Below are positions 1 to 11,249 of a stretch of 64,000 bases of DNA, one piece after another. Within the stretch, counting starts at the first letter, position 1, and each line of letters begins with the position of its first letter. The DNA is from Lycorma delicatula (taxonomy: Eukaryota; Arthropoda; Insecta; Hemiptera; Fulgoridae): positions 143,743,536 to 143,807,535 of the forward strand of contig NC_134458.1 in the NCBI RefSeq assembly GCF_047948215.1, written 5' to 3'. The notes below the pieces were generated by a model. That model had not been told where the DNA came from. It searched no databases and worked only from the letters and a program-made list of their open reading frames with translations. The position numbers were made by a program, and so were the translations under genes.

Positions 1-239
1 TGCATAAAATCGAGACCCCCCCCCCTCGATATTACAGTCTTTAATCGCTTCGTTTTTGGTAAAATTGAAAATAAAATGAAACAAACTCAAGTGTGTTATC
101 CTGGAATATGTACATAATTCAAAAAGCTGGAAAAGTACTCTATGACTTTCCTGGCTACGCCGGTCAATTCATGATTACCAAAATAAGATTTATGCATCAA
201 ACTTCTCAAGCTCAAATTAAAATATCGTTGATTTTAGGG

Positions 240-1055
240 GGCTTCCTTTGTCTGTAAGGAAAATTTAGGAAAAAATTATTGATAAAGAATTAATCCCTAT
301 TAAAAAATGATTTAAAATTTAAATCGTTTAAAAATATAGAAGAAAATAAAGTACAACTTTTATGAAATCGAAAAATTGCATATATTTTGGTTTCGGAATC
401 TACTTTAATTTTAATAGCCCTTTAATTGATGAAGAAAAACAGAAAAATAAAATTAATAACAAAAATTGAGTAGATCCAGAAAGAAAAAAAGCAGAATATG
501 TATTTTTTAGAGCTAGGTAATAAATTATACGAAAAGTTTCTTAAAATATTCATATGTAGGTTAAACTTAACAAATTTCTTTAAGTAAGGTTTTCCTCTAA
601 ATTTAAACCTTAGAGAAGCCTAAACTTACAATTTACTTCTGAAGTTACAATTATTGACAAAGAATGTTTGAAAAATATTTGAACTCTAAAGGGATATTGA
701 TATTGAGCAAAAAGAACAAAAAAATATATATTTCAATTTTAAAAGGTGGGAGTTGATTTTTTGAAAATATCTTTTTTTTATTATAATTAATATGATTACT
801 GCCTCATGTATAGAAATATTTGAACCAAATTTGAAGAAAATCGGTTTGTTCAGAGATATACAGCAAAAAAACTGAGCGAGACATATATACATACTTACGC
901 ATATACATACATACCCATTTTTTTGGTCTAGATGAACTATTAGTACCCTTAAACGCAATACTTTACCAAAAATCCCTATACCTCATTCTTAACATGATCA
1001 CCATACTTTCCTCTTTAATGTAGCTATTCTAACTATATTCGCCGGGAGAGTAAAA
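240..1055 (+). repeat. Dispersed non-coding repeat, copy 1, ending in a hairpin
   Basis: This AT-rich block matches 9310-10298 in the same order and orientation. Shared landmarks are GGAAAATTTAGG near the start, ATTTTTTAGA about 270 bases in, a stretch around GAAAATCGG and a final hairpin. The hairpin (about 1005-1051) pairs an ACTTTCC-type strand with a GGGAGAGT-type strand around a tAGCTAt-rich middle. No open reading frame of interest is present. It looks like a non-autonomous element of unknown class; the terminal hairpin recalls Helitron ends, but I do not see the usual 3' CTRR context. Confidence 0.6.
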
Positions 1056-1110
1056 AAAAATCACACACATATATATATTGAGTGTGTGTTCGTAAAAAAT
1101 ACAATTTCTT

Positions 1111-1170
1111 TCCGGAAAATGAACCCGAAACCTCCAGATGAAAAGCAGAGATCCTAAAACTCCGCCACGG
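1111..1170 (-). repeat. tRNA-derived SINE family B, decayed head fragment
   Basis: Read on the minus strand, this resembles the head of the SINE at 42945-43042: CTTTTCATCTGGAGGT is followed by a degenerate B box (CGGGTTCATTTTCC). The A-box end is badly eroded. It lies just outside the hairpin of the preceding repeat. Confidence 0.5.
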
Positions 1171-1189
1171 AAATCCTTTTTTTAAAATA

Positions 1190-3035
1190 TGGAATTAATA
1201 AAACATTTTTTTTTTCCTTTTTTAAGAAAGGCTCTACTACTGTTGAATTAATGTTATTAAATAATGATACGGTCAGTCTAGATATAACAAAACAGAACTT
1301 AAATGTATTTAATATTTGTAATCTCTGGTTTTCTGTAAAGTAAAGTTTGTAACTTATACCTTGAATAGTATTTTTTTTTCACAAAACCTTATTCAAATAT
1401 AAAAAAGGTTTTAAAATTTAATTTAATTTTATGTCGCAACGACAAACAATTTACGGTTATGTATCATGTAATATAATTGGAAGAGTGTCAGGTAATATCT
1501 TCGCTTATAAGAGTACACTATACTGACTACAGTTGTTACGTATGAGTACCTGCGAAGTCGACATCAATTTTATCTGTCTGGAACAATTCCAAATTGGGAT
1601 CAATAATTCACTGCTACTTTTTTTATGTACCACTTCAAGACATTGCCCTTTAAATCTTTCTTTTATACACAGCATTATATGTACTTTGAGAAGTGCTCTT
1701 CAATAGCATAAATAATTTATACCTTTATCTATTTTTTTTTTATTTTTGAAATAAAGCCTTGACAGCCACAGCTGCTGTTAGTACAAAAACAAAGGGGAAA
1801 ACTAACTAAATGTTGTTTTCTGTTACCCACCTAAATAGTGCAGCACTTAGCGTTATTTAAGTTCATGATTTATAGGATTTAGTTTATTAAATGTCGCTAG
1901 ATAGTAGCACTTAATCCTTACTTCACGTTCTTTTATTTATAGAAGTTGCATGTAACTGTCTTTCCGAGATCTTTACATTATTTAATTTAAAAAGTTTTAC
2001 TTAAATTGGATTATTTTTTTATATTTGATTTATTGGACCGTTTTCGGTAAACGGGTACCACTTTTTTCATTTTTTCAAACATAACAATTAAAACGTTGAT
2101 TTTTACATTTATATAACAATAAAAAATAACATTTTTACACAAAATACGACGAATTTTTCGTATTAACATTGAGTATGAGCTAATCCTTGGATTGAATTAA
2201 TTCAAAAATAAAGGATATACAGAAATTTTAAAATCAAATTTGGTTTGTAATTTTAAAACTTGTAGCAGTTATCAGTAATTTATATAAAGATAATACATTC
2301 AGGCTTTTGGTTATTATGATTTACAGAATGTCTCACGAAGAAACAGAAAAAACTTCAGGATGTGTTCTTAAAATAAAAATAAAGAAAAAGGTTTATATAG
2401 ACACCGTTCTGAAAAATCCCTTCGTTTTGGAGTTATTTCTTTCGAAAACTTTCGCCCTGATTACTGCTCAAAGAGTAAAATTAAATCCATATTGAAATTC
2501 TTGGAACTTAAGTTAAGGGATAAACATAATGGTTTCATATGGGTTTTGATCTAAAACATTAAATAAAAAATCTGTATAATTTTCGACAAAATTATTGTAA
2601 AACACAAAAAATTGTTATCGTAAAACATATTATATAATCAACGTAGAATATCTTAAATTGCCAATAAACTAGTAAAGGTTTGCAAAAAGATTTGTTGAGG
2701 ATTCAATCCTGAGAGAATATTTGTAGAAATTTTAAGCAAACATTAAGAAGGGTTTAAGAAATTTTACTTTTATTAAAAACATGACTGAAAAATACTTCGT
2801 TATAATTTTAAACGAAAACAAGAAAATACATTTTTTATTTCTTCATGGGGCAGCCTATATAAAATTTTATATTATAATATAATTAATTTACAAGATATTT
2901 TAATGTAAACCAGTGTCTATAAAACAAAAATAAAAAATAAATTCAATTACTTCTGGATAAATAAATTCACTTCTAACAAATAACATTATTATTTACTGCC
3001 ACTAAAGTAGCCGCCAAAACTAGTTTTGCCTAACA
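1190..3035. other. AT-rich spacer with no recognised gene
   Basis: Homopolymer-rich sequence with no coding signature. A 62-codon frame at 2307-2495 (+) has no recognisable motif, and its composition is that of random AT-rich DNA. Confidence 0.6.
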
Positions 3036-3040
3036 AATTA

Positions 3041-3061
3041 CAGGGTTATTCACGGGAACCG
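3041..3061 (+). repeat. Left terminal inverted repeat of the 3.0-4.4 kb transposon
   Basis: Pairs with 4346-4366 at 19 of 21 positions and is preceded by TA. Confidence 0.85.
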
Positions 3062-3154
3062 AATGCTTTTAAAATAATCATAAAAAAATTGAATTTTTAC
3101 TTTAAAAAAGTTTTATTGGTACTGAAACACTTGTTAAATCAAAGCATTTGTTAC

Positions 3155-4231
3155 TTATGAACAGAAAATTATGTCCGGCAAGTGAGGTCCATTTTGGGCA
3201 ATACATTGTTGTAGGCTTTCACGGTAACTGGCCTCAATTCTTTGCGGCATGTCTACATCAATCTGGGTGACGTGATGAATTGCGATCTTTAGGTCCTCCA
3301 ATGTACGCGGTTTATTGCCGTACACACGCGATCTCAGAAACCCCATAGAAAAAAATCACAACTACTCAAGTCGGGCAACGGAGGGGGCCAAGGAATGTCG
3401 CCAAATCTGGAAACGATCTGTCCCGGAAACAAGTTACGGAGAACAGCCATCGTTGTCCTCGCTGTGTGTACTGTAGCTCATTCCTGCTGGAATAACACAT
3501 TTTGAAAATCGATTCCCCGGTTTCGAAACTCAGGGATGAAAAACGTATTCAACATCGCAATGTAACGATCAGCTGTTACAGTTACGGCAGCGTCATTTTC
3601 TTCAAAAAAATATGGTCCAATAACGCCGACCTTTCCTATCGCACACCAGACATCACCTTTGGGCTATGAAGTGGTCTCTCGTGAAGCTGATGTGGGTTTC
3701 TTTCTGCCCAATACCGGCAATTCTGTTTGTTGACGAAGCCATTCAGATGAAAATGGGCTTCGTCACTCATTAACAGTAACAAATTTTCATTTTCTTCAAA
3801 AATGGTAAGCATTTGTCGACAAAATTGTAATCGCTGCGTGAAATCTTGCTTGTTTAACTGCTGCACGACGTTATCTTGTAAGGATGGAAATGTAGGTCTG
3901 TATGCAGAATTCGTCTTACCGTACTTGTGCTCATTTGAAGCGCTGCTTAATGCCTCTGGATAGAGCGGCGTGGGCTTCTGACAATGGGTTCCCTTACTCG
4001 TTCGATGTTCTCCGGAGTGCTAGCAGTTTGTGGGGACCCAGTGATTTTTTCTTCAATATTGAACCGCTTGTTCGAAGGTTGTTTACCCATCGCAATATTG
4101 TGTTACGAGAAGGGACACTTGCATTACGATGGATATTAAACTGTCGGCGGAAATCTCGCTGAACAGAAGTTACGGATTCGTCATTTCGCACAAAACTGTC
4201 ATACGCGTACAGGCGTTGGTCTAGCGTCCAT
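3155..4231 (-). pseudogene. Mariner-like transposase with N-terminal helix-turn-helix, degenerate
   Basis: The enzyme would bind its own TIRs and catalyse cut-and-paste transposition. The start is taken as the Met at 4231 (MEPWTLDQRLYAYDSFVRND), inside the TIRs. An N-terminal helix-turn-helix of the DUF4817 type (VPSRNTILRWVNNL) is followed by a DDE_3-type catalytic core. The first acidic motif, MSDEAHFHLNG, is intact near 3740-3770. The second, normally QQDGATAHT, reads QQE*ATVHT near 3490, so its aspartate is lost to a stop. The third (PDLSSCDFFLWG) is present near 3360, and the C-terminus ends NGPHLPDIIF at 3155. I count at least three frameshifts (near 4000, 3860 and 3650), another near 3345, and in-frame stops. 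It cannot encode an active enzyme. Confidence 0.88.
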
Positions 4232-4345
4232 GGCTCCATATCAACGACTAAAATGTAAATGCTATGAACAAAGGAAACGTCAGACACCAGCCACGTGCCC
4301 CTCCCACCACGAACGCCTGAGAGTACAACCCACTTCAAAAAAATC

Positions 4346-4366
4346 CGGTTCCCGTGAATGACTCTG
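4346..4366 (-). repeat. Right terminal inverted repeat of the 3.0-4.4 kb transposon
   Basis: Inverted partner of 3041-3061; followed by TA. Because this end lies inside the long upstream frame that begins at 4380, the transposase must start further in, at 4231. Confidence 0.85.
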
Positions 4367-4479
4367 TATATATTATCCACATAAAAATGTACCCTGTTCT
4401 AAAAATAAGGTAGCATACAAAATTATTTTCTGATCACGTGGTTTCAAATGGACTTACACTATGTTTAATTTTTTTAAAT

Positions 4480-4865
4480 AAAAAAAAAATATATCTTTTT
4501 CTTAAAAAATATATTTTTCTTTGTTATTAAATCTTTTACGAAGAATGATTGTGTGTCCGTTTGTCTTTTATACTGTTTTTTCCGATCGTGAAGAAATTTG
4601 CACACTAACAGTTCAAAACAAGAGGAAAATTGATATCTACATTTCACTTTGAAAAAACTGCTCCTACTCCTCTTTTCACTCGCTCAATGTAGCCTCTAAC
4701 CAACCTCAAATTTTGCGATTAAGTGTACAAAAATATAGCAGTGAAATAAAGTCGTTATTATGGAAATCGGTGATTAGAATTCAGAAATGATGAACCGGTT
4801 GATACGGTTTCATCCATAACATTTGATGTAGTACAATCCGGGCGAAGCCGGGTAAGCGGCTAATT
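4480..4865 (+). mobile_element. Helitron-like fragment with 3' hairpin and CTAA end
   Basis: The segment ends with a short GC-rich hairpin (CCGGGCGAAGCCGGG, 4838-4853 region), then AAGCGG and CTAA followed by T. A hairpin about 10 bases before CTRR, with insertion before T, is the textbook Helitron 3' end. The body has no coding sequence, so this would be a non-autonomous copy. The 5' end is a guess; a TC dinucleotide after A occurs near 4494, but nothing confirms it. Confidence 0.5.
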
Positions 4866-5067
4866 TTTAATAAATTGTTAATAAAATCACTAATTTCTTC
4901 TTTTAATCATTTAACTCGCCTATTAAATAAAAGAAATTTATTTAATGCATTATTTTCGAGAGGGCAAGAACCTTACTATTTTACATTTCATTATTATCTA
5001 TCCTAAGTATTCTTAAGGCTTTTAAAACATGTAAGCATCTAATAAGAGGAGACTAGACAAGAGTTCC

Positions 5068-5093
5068 TTCCTCTGACATTAATGTCAGAGGAA
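5068..5093. repeat. Perfect 26-bp palindrome
   Basis: The arms TTCCTCTGACATT and AATGTCAGAGGAA are exactly complementary with no spacer. It does not sit at the end of any element I can define. Confidence 0.9.
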
Positions 5094-5348
5094 AATGAAA
5101 TGAGGCAAATGAAGATGTCGCTTATAAGACTTAACATATTTCGCATTTAGATATTGTTTGGTATGAGGTTATGAAAAAGCAATTTCGGCTCAATGAAAAA
5201 AAACTGTAGGAAACCATTTTCTAGGTTTTGTTAATCTTGGTAATGATACTCTATTTTCAGGAATAACTTATATCAGTTCGCCCTTAATATTTGGTTATTG
5301 CATACAATTAACATATCTTATATATTCAAAAAAAATTGGGCTGCAAAC

Positions 5349-5621
5349 CCATTCCGGGCGTTCTACTGAACGAATCGGACTGATTTTCTTTTATTTTGCT
5401 CGCAATGACCCGTAGATATATCTTCAAGTGTCACTGGATCCCAAGCTTGTGTCTCCTCTAAGAATTCCTAGAAAAAGTCCTCATTTATTACTTGAAGAAC
5501 TTGCCGAGGTTATTTCTCACAGGAAAACCACTTTGAAGGTCTGTCGATGCTTGGTGATACACCTACGGGCCATTCTGAGCAGGATAAAAAAAAATCAGCC
5601 CGATCAGACCAGTGGAATGTT
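5349..5621. mobile_element. Foldback MITE with arms of about 85 bp
   Basis: The left arm (about 5349-5440) contains CGGACTGATTTTCTTTTATT and GCAATGACCCGTAG. The reverse complement of the right arm (about 5537-5621) contains CGGGCTGATTTTTTTTTATC and AGAATGGCCCGTAG in the same order. The arms are diverged but align along their length, leaving about 100 bp in the middle. The 66-codon frame inside (5428-5628) is a by-product and has no motif. Confidence 0.7.
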
Positions 5622-5639
5622 TAGTTAAATTAAAAATAT

Positions 5640-6960
5640 ATTTTGAACACGCAGTTTATCTGTAGTAGGGAAGGAAATAGAAAAACAAAGGGGTTGAGGA
5701 TGAGACGTGTTGCAAACGGAATAGTTTTTTCCGAGTTTTAAAATATATAACATTACTTTGTAATAATAATGTTGCGGAGCAGCAAAAGGCAAATATTGTA
5801 TAATTAAATTAACATGAATTTTGAACGTTCTCTTTTATATGTACAAGTTACTAATAATATTTATAATGCATACTAAAACGTTTTTAAATGAATACCTTCA
5901 AAATTTAATTTCTCAGGTTTGATTTCATTCTCATTATTATCATCACATATTTATTGTCAGTTATTAGTATATTTTTATTATTTTTAATAATTATCATGGA
6001 CTTTTAACATTTATTACTTTCTTGTACTTCGTTCAAGGAATATTGTAATCACGGAAAATTTCGGTTTTCAGATTTCAAGGGAAATATCCATTTTGACCAT
6101 CCCTGAAACCATTTTGACCAGTTTCGGCGTGACATCTGTACGTAAGCATGTATCTCGCATAACTCAAAAGAGATTAGCCGTAGAATGTTTAAATTTTGAA
6201 TTTAGGACTGTTGTAACATCTACTTGTGCACCTCTACTAATGATTGCAATAGACTTGTCCAAAAATGTCCAAGAAAGCCCAAAATCCAATAAAATTGGAT
6301 TTTGGACTTTTTCTTAACTGCAGTAATTAGCCCTTATTGAGAGATTTTCAACGATATGTCATGAGTGGTACTTATTTTCATTGGTTCCGGCGTTACAGCC
6401 AAATAAAATTTTTATTAATGAAATGTTTGGATCATACAAGGGAAAGGAACATCGGTTCGAATCCGATTTCACTTCCTTTTTTTAATTTTTTTTTTTTAAT
6501 TTAAATATATTGATTTATTAACAATTAATTAATCTCTGATTGTAAAAAAAAAATGTTTACAATAAACAATAATTACAATAAAAAAATATAAAAAAAATCA
6601 GAAGTTATTAGTAAAATAAACTTTTATGTACTTTTCGTCTTAAAAAAAAAAAATCTGTATATGTAATTTAACAGGCGTACAAGGAAGTCATGTGTTGTCC
6701 ACATCAGATTTCTTTTTATTTATACTTCTTTTATATTGTGATGCTGTTATATCAAGAATTCTTCATGATTTTCCTTAATCTTTCCAGACAAATGCTGGGA
6801 TTGCTTATTTTTTTCCTGTTGAGTTTAAGTATTTAAAATAGTGTATTAAACAATGATAAAGTAATGTTTAATTTATACGGTTTTTTTATAATAATAAAAA
6901 GTAATATGATTTAAAACAGTAACGTTAAAAATAAAACAAAATCCAAAAATAAATAGAAAG
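5640..6960. other. Spacer with a near-perfect hairpin and an isolated tRNA-like T-arm
   Basis: No gene is seen. At 6274-6310 a 17-bp inverted repeat (AAAGCCCAAAATCCAAT against its complement, one mismatch, 3-base loop) forms a strong hairpin. At 6451-6467 the sequence ATCGGTTCGAATCCGAT makes a perfect T-arm (5-bp stem, 7-base loop) and would match a Pol III B box. No matching acceptor stem or A box lies upstream, so this is not a tRNA gene; it may be the remains of a different SINE. Several T and A runs make up the rest. Confidence 0.6.
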
Positions 6961-6971
6961 TCAAGTTTTCA

Positions 6972-7017
6972 GGTTTCACACCATAATCTTCATCAGATGA
7001 TGATGATTGTGTGAAAC

Positions 7018-7018
<1 letters not shown>
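6972..7018. repeat. Hairpin adjoining a TA microsatellite
   Basis: GGTTTCACAC (6972-6981) pairs perfectly with GTGTGAAACC (7009-7018); much of the intervening ATC/GAT-rich sequence also pairs. Confidence 0.8.

Positions 7019-7019
<1 letters not shown>

Positions 7020-7057
<38 letters not shown>
7020..7057. repeat. (TA)n microsatellite
   Basis: Uninterrupted TA dinucleotides for about 36 bases, directly after the hairpin at 6972-7018. Confidence 0.95.
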
Positions 7058-7059
<2 letters not shown>

Positions 7060-7061
<2 letters not shown>

Positions 7062-8600
7062 ATAACTAAACTTTATTCTATTCGGTCATTTGTGGTTTGC
7101 CTTGATAAAGTCCTACATCTTGGATGAAACGTCGAGGTTTTCTGCTTTTGTTTTTGTTTGTTGACCTAATGAATTGTATTAGAAAATTTTCTAACTTATT
7201 TAGTTTATATATATACATAAATTGGAAACACATTTTTTATGTTGTCTATTTTTTACTCTTTAAACCATTTTTCAAAATTTTTAACATAAATGAGATTTAA
7301 ACAAATAAAAAACTAAATATTAATAGATATTAAATTCTAAATATTAATAGATAGAATTAAAAATTTACGAAAATAACACGCTTTAACATTTTTGCTTAAT
7401 ATATTAAACAAGATTTAAAGAAAAACTACTCTTGAAAATTAGATCTAGAAGTTAACAGTGAACTGTAAATAAAAATTATGTTAAGAACTGGTGTAAGGCA
7501 TAAGTCTTCCACAAGAATGGCATAGCAGTTTTACTTTGAATAACAAAATCTCATGTTAGGCTTACTAGAGAAAGCAATTTTGCACTACCTGATACCCTTT
7601 ACTGTACTCGTATTTACTATTACACAATAAACAGATCAGTGTTTAACAATGAAAACATAAATATGTTTTCAGAACAGTTTTCATATATTTTCACAATTAA
7701 AATGTAAATAAAGATCGAATTTTTAAATTTTATTTCATACTCTTTTATTTTAATTTTATTTTATTGGTATCAGTAAATAGCACAAATTAATCCAAAGGTT
7801 AAACTTTTTCTAACTTTTTAACTGTATAATCACTTTGAACAAGTTTAAAAATTATATTTCCTGATTTCAGAAATCAATATTTATTCCTACATAAAATCAT
7901 TTATATTACATTATTTATAGACTGCTCTCAGCAGAAATCGCTTAAAAATAAATGATAGAGAAAATAATCGAAAATATATTTTACTCTTTATTACAAACAT
8001 GTATCACGTAAAGGAAGAACAGAAAATACTTTTTTATGAAATGTAATCTGTTAGAAACAAAAAACAGAATTTATCAATATAACATTATCCTTTATAAATC
8101 TCTTACAGTTTTGAATCATAAGAAAAGTAAACATAAAATTTACTTAATATCTGCTTTTAATGAATGTTTGTATCGATTCATTTTTTTTAAATTGAGTAAT
8201 ATATTATTTATTCTTGCAGATGACATAGCATTTTGGATTGTTCTCATGTGTATTTGTAGGTAATCAGTTACTAAAAAATAGCTTAGAAATTTGCTTAAAT
8301 CAATATTTTATATTTTCCATTAGCTTTTTTTTTTTTAATAAAGCTTATTGTAAATAAATTATAAAAATTGATAAAAATTTGCGTATGAAAAAAGCGAGTA
8401 ACCACCTACAACAGAATATAATAAAAACACTTACTTATGTCAAATTTTGTTAAATATTATTTTAATTAAAAATTTGATGAATTACTTATATGTATAATTT
8501 ATCACAAGACAAATAGTTAACTTTTCTGCATTCTAGCCAAGATTCTTCTGAGAATTCTCAACAGATGACTAATTAAAAAATGTAGATAATAGTTATGAAA
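7060..8600. other. AT-rich spacer, no recognised gene
   Basis: Nothing with coding character or repeat structure was found. A 75-codon frame at 8036-8263 (+) has no recognisable motif. Confidence 0.6.
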
Positions 8601-8616
8601 GACGAATATGAATTTA

Positions 8617-9300
8617 TGAAGGGATGAAATACAAGAAAATTGTTGGGTTAATAAGGAATTTTGGCGAACTGAATAAAAAGAAGTAAAGAAGTAATGTTTA
8701 TATTTATATAAAAAAAATATTTGATCATATTAAAAGAGTTAAATTACGGAAAAATAAAAAAATAATTATATTTAAAGCCAATAGGAGTAATAGTAATAAT
8801 AAAATAGTAGATTGGAAAAATAGGCGATTAATTAAATAATGAAAGCGTCGGAAATATTCCCCTATTTCATAATAGGTGATGCACACACAAATTAAATGGT
8901 TTGACTTAGGAAAGAAGCAAGACAAGGATGCTATTTATCTATTTCATTTTCTTTTTATGATATCTAATATTATAATAAGTTTTGTTAAAAGATACTGTAA
9001 AAGAGGTCGGAGTTCAGTATTGGAGAAAAGAAGATAAAATTCTATAAGGTTTGCAGATGACATGGTGTTTTTAAGAGGGAAACACTCAGTATTAAATGAT
9101 GATTTCAAAATTAAAATAATACGGAATATGACAGAATATTTAATAAAAATGAATAAAGAAAACAAAAGTAACGAGGATAAAAGACAATAAGCAAGTACAG
9201 CTCTATAAACGAAGGAAGAATTGAACAGTAGTAGAGGTAGGATATTAATAGAAGATTTAAAAAGTGAAAACGAAATAAACAAGAACAAGCATTATAAACC
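8617..9300 (+). pseudogene. LINE reverse transcriptase fragment, heavily degenerate
   Basis: Three RT landmarks appear in order, though not in one frame. A FDHIKR-like segment (8718-8740) corresponds to the KAFDxVxW region. ARQGCYLS (about 8917-8940) corresponds to GVRQGCxLSP. IRFADDMVFL (9044-9073) is the intact catalytic FADD box. After FADD the frame carries MTEYLIKMNKENK, similar to the MKINKNKTK segment of the LINE at 21-22 kb, which suggests the same broad EN-RT family. Many stops and shifts make it non-functional. Its 3' side is cut off at about 9300, where the hairpin-ended repeat begins. Clade assignment is uncertain. Confidence 0.72.
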
Positions 9301-9309
9301 CATTCATAC

Positions 9310-10298
9310 TCTGTGGGGAAAATTTAGGGAAAGTTTATTTATTAAAAAAGTGATCCCTAATGAAAAAAAAAAATTAAAGATTTTTTTAAATATTGAAAAA
9401 CTAAAGTATAAGTTTTAATGATAAAAATTGATTCTCGCTTAGAATCCGGAACATAGTGTATATGCCAAAGCTACTTAAATTTTACTTTAATTTAATAGGG
9501 CTTTAAGTGATAATAAAAATTAAAAAAGTTAGAGCCCCTTAACTAAAAATAGAATATATATTTTTTAGAAGTGGGGAATAAATTTAAAAAAATAAAATAA
9601 TAATAATAATATTCATATACAAGTAAAGCTTAACAAATTTGCTAGTAAAGTTTTAAGTTTTCTCTAAATCTAACACCCCTCTTTAATAGAGGGGCTAAAA
9701 TAAAATAAAATTCTCAAAAAGACTGTTTTGAATTTTAGGTCCGAGGTTTATAATTTAAGAAGACTGTAGACATTTCTTGACAGCTCGATATATGAAGTAT
9801 AAACATTCAAAAAATTTATGAAAAACATTTAAATTTAAGCTAAATAAATAACAAACAACATGTATTTCAATTTTAAGGAGTAATGATTTTTTGAAAAATT
9901 TTTTTTTAATCTTTATATATGCATTTTAGTTAACAGATTTGGTTTAATAAAGTTTCTCTAAAATCCTTCTGAAGAAAATCGAATTTTTCTCAATATTCCC
10001 CACCCGTTTACCGAATTTTGAAAAAATTAAAAAGATCTATGCCCCATATATAGCAATATTCGAGCCAATTTTTTTTTTAGAAATACAGTTTGGTCAGTCC
10101 TGAGATATAGGTCCAAAAACAGTACGACACACATATACTTATGTTTTTTAGGTTTAGATGGAACTAGTTGGATCCTAAAACTGATCCTACGAATCGGATT
10201 TTAGGTTTTCTAGATTGGATAAAAACCGATACCCCTTTTTTATATGATAACCATACTCCCCTTTAATATAGCTCTTGTAGTTATATTCATCGGGAAAG
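9310..10298 (+). repeat. Dispersed non-coding repeat, copy 2, ending in a hairpin
   Basis: Aligns end to end with 240-1055, allowing indels. Its last block (about 10255-10298) carries the hairpin arms ACTCCC and CGGGAAAG around a GTAGTTATA-rich core. Immediately upstream is the LINE RT relic. From 10300 to 10980 I see only purine-rich AT sequence with no gene. Confidence 0.62.
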
Positions 10299-10982
10299 AA
10301 AAAATTGAGACTTGGAAATCGATTTTTTTGGAACGTAACAGAAGAAGAAAAAGATAAATAAAAAAAATAAAAATTCCAGAATGAACAGAAAGAGAAAGTG
10401 AAAAATTAATGTTATGGATCCTCTATAAAGGCGTGAAAGCTATCATAAATTCAAAAGTTTACCCAAAAATGGAAATAATGGTGACGGACATAATACAAGG
10501 GACATATCTTAGAGCAGATAATGATATGAAAATTATATAAAACTACATAAATATACTTCCATAAAATAAGGAAATTTTAAACTTTTACGTTTAGTCAGCG
10601 TTTAGGTTACGGGACATTTTTCTTTCATTCTTAAAACTTCGTTATATATTTAAACTAATGTTGAAAACCTTCGTATCATCCGTAATACTTTTATATGATC
10701 TAAACACTTATGTTCGATATGAAGGCATTTGTATTATTTCTTCTTTTTAACTAGTAGTCATATGTAAATTTGTTCTTGATTGTGGCTTTCTCAAGAACAC
10801 ATAGAGTGAACCTAAGCTATAATATAATATAAAATTAATATGAACATTTAGCCAAAAAAATTGTAGAATATCTAATATAAATACTAATATTATATACTAA
10901 TATAATACTGATATAAATCTTTGTTAAATACTAATATAAACAATATAGTGATAATACGAAAATAAATATTAAGTAATACAAT

Positions 10983-11249
10983 TGAATTTTGCACCTTTAT
11001 TGATGAATCCGGCGCCTCTAAGGTGCGATAAATTAGCCTCACAAATACACCGAAAAGCAATATTCGCATATTGAATTTGGAGAAAATTACCTTAACAAAA
11101 TGAGAGAAGCGAAAATAGATTCCTTTGGAATCGCATTAATGCAATTTGCTCAATATTAAATATACGAATCTTGTCTCTCGGTGTATTGAGAGGCTATTTC
11201 GTCGCACCATATAGGTGCCGGATTCTTCAATAAAGGTACAATTTTCAAC
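10983..11249. mobile_element. Foldback MITE, nearly all inverted repeat
   Basis: The left arm reads TTTGCACCTTTATTGATGAA then CCGGCGCC, GGTGCG and ATACACCGA. The reverse complement of the right arm reads TTGTACCTTTATTGAAGAA, CCGGCACC, GGTGCG and ATACACCGA. The similarity continues inward (CAATATTCGCATATTGAA against CAAGATTCGTATATTTAA), so arms of about 110-130 bp make up nearly the whole element. There is no coding capacity. The outermost bases are unclear because the flanks are also loosely complementary. Confidence 0.82.

Larger units (their letters stand above)
3041..4366 (-). mobile_element. Mariner-like (Tc1/mariner superfamily) transposon, inactive but with both ends
   Basis: The element is bounded by 21-bp TIRs. 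The left end (3041-3061) begins CAGGGTTATTCACGGG, and the reverse complement of the right end (4346-4366) begins CAGAGTCATTCACGGG; only two positions differ. TA dinucleotides flank both ends exactly (3039-3040 and 4367-4368), as expected for the TA target duplication of this superfamily. A broken transposase gene occupies the minus strand inside. At 1,326 bp the element has the usual length for the superfamily. Termini in this state suggest moderate age. Confidence 0.88.

Noticed and set aside
3902..4162. 86-codon plus-strand frame
   Set aside because: Shadow of the transposase helix-turn-helix region on the minus strand.
6451..6467. Possible tRNA gene (perfect T-arm GTTCGAAT type)
   Set aside because: No acceptor stem, D-arm or A box in the expected positions; only the T-arm is present.
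8944..9288. 114-codon minus-strand frame
   Set aside because: It is the complement of the LINE RT relic with the FADD box on the plus strand; its Leu/Phe/Ser richness follows from that.
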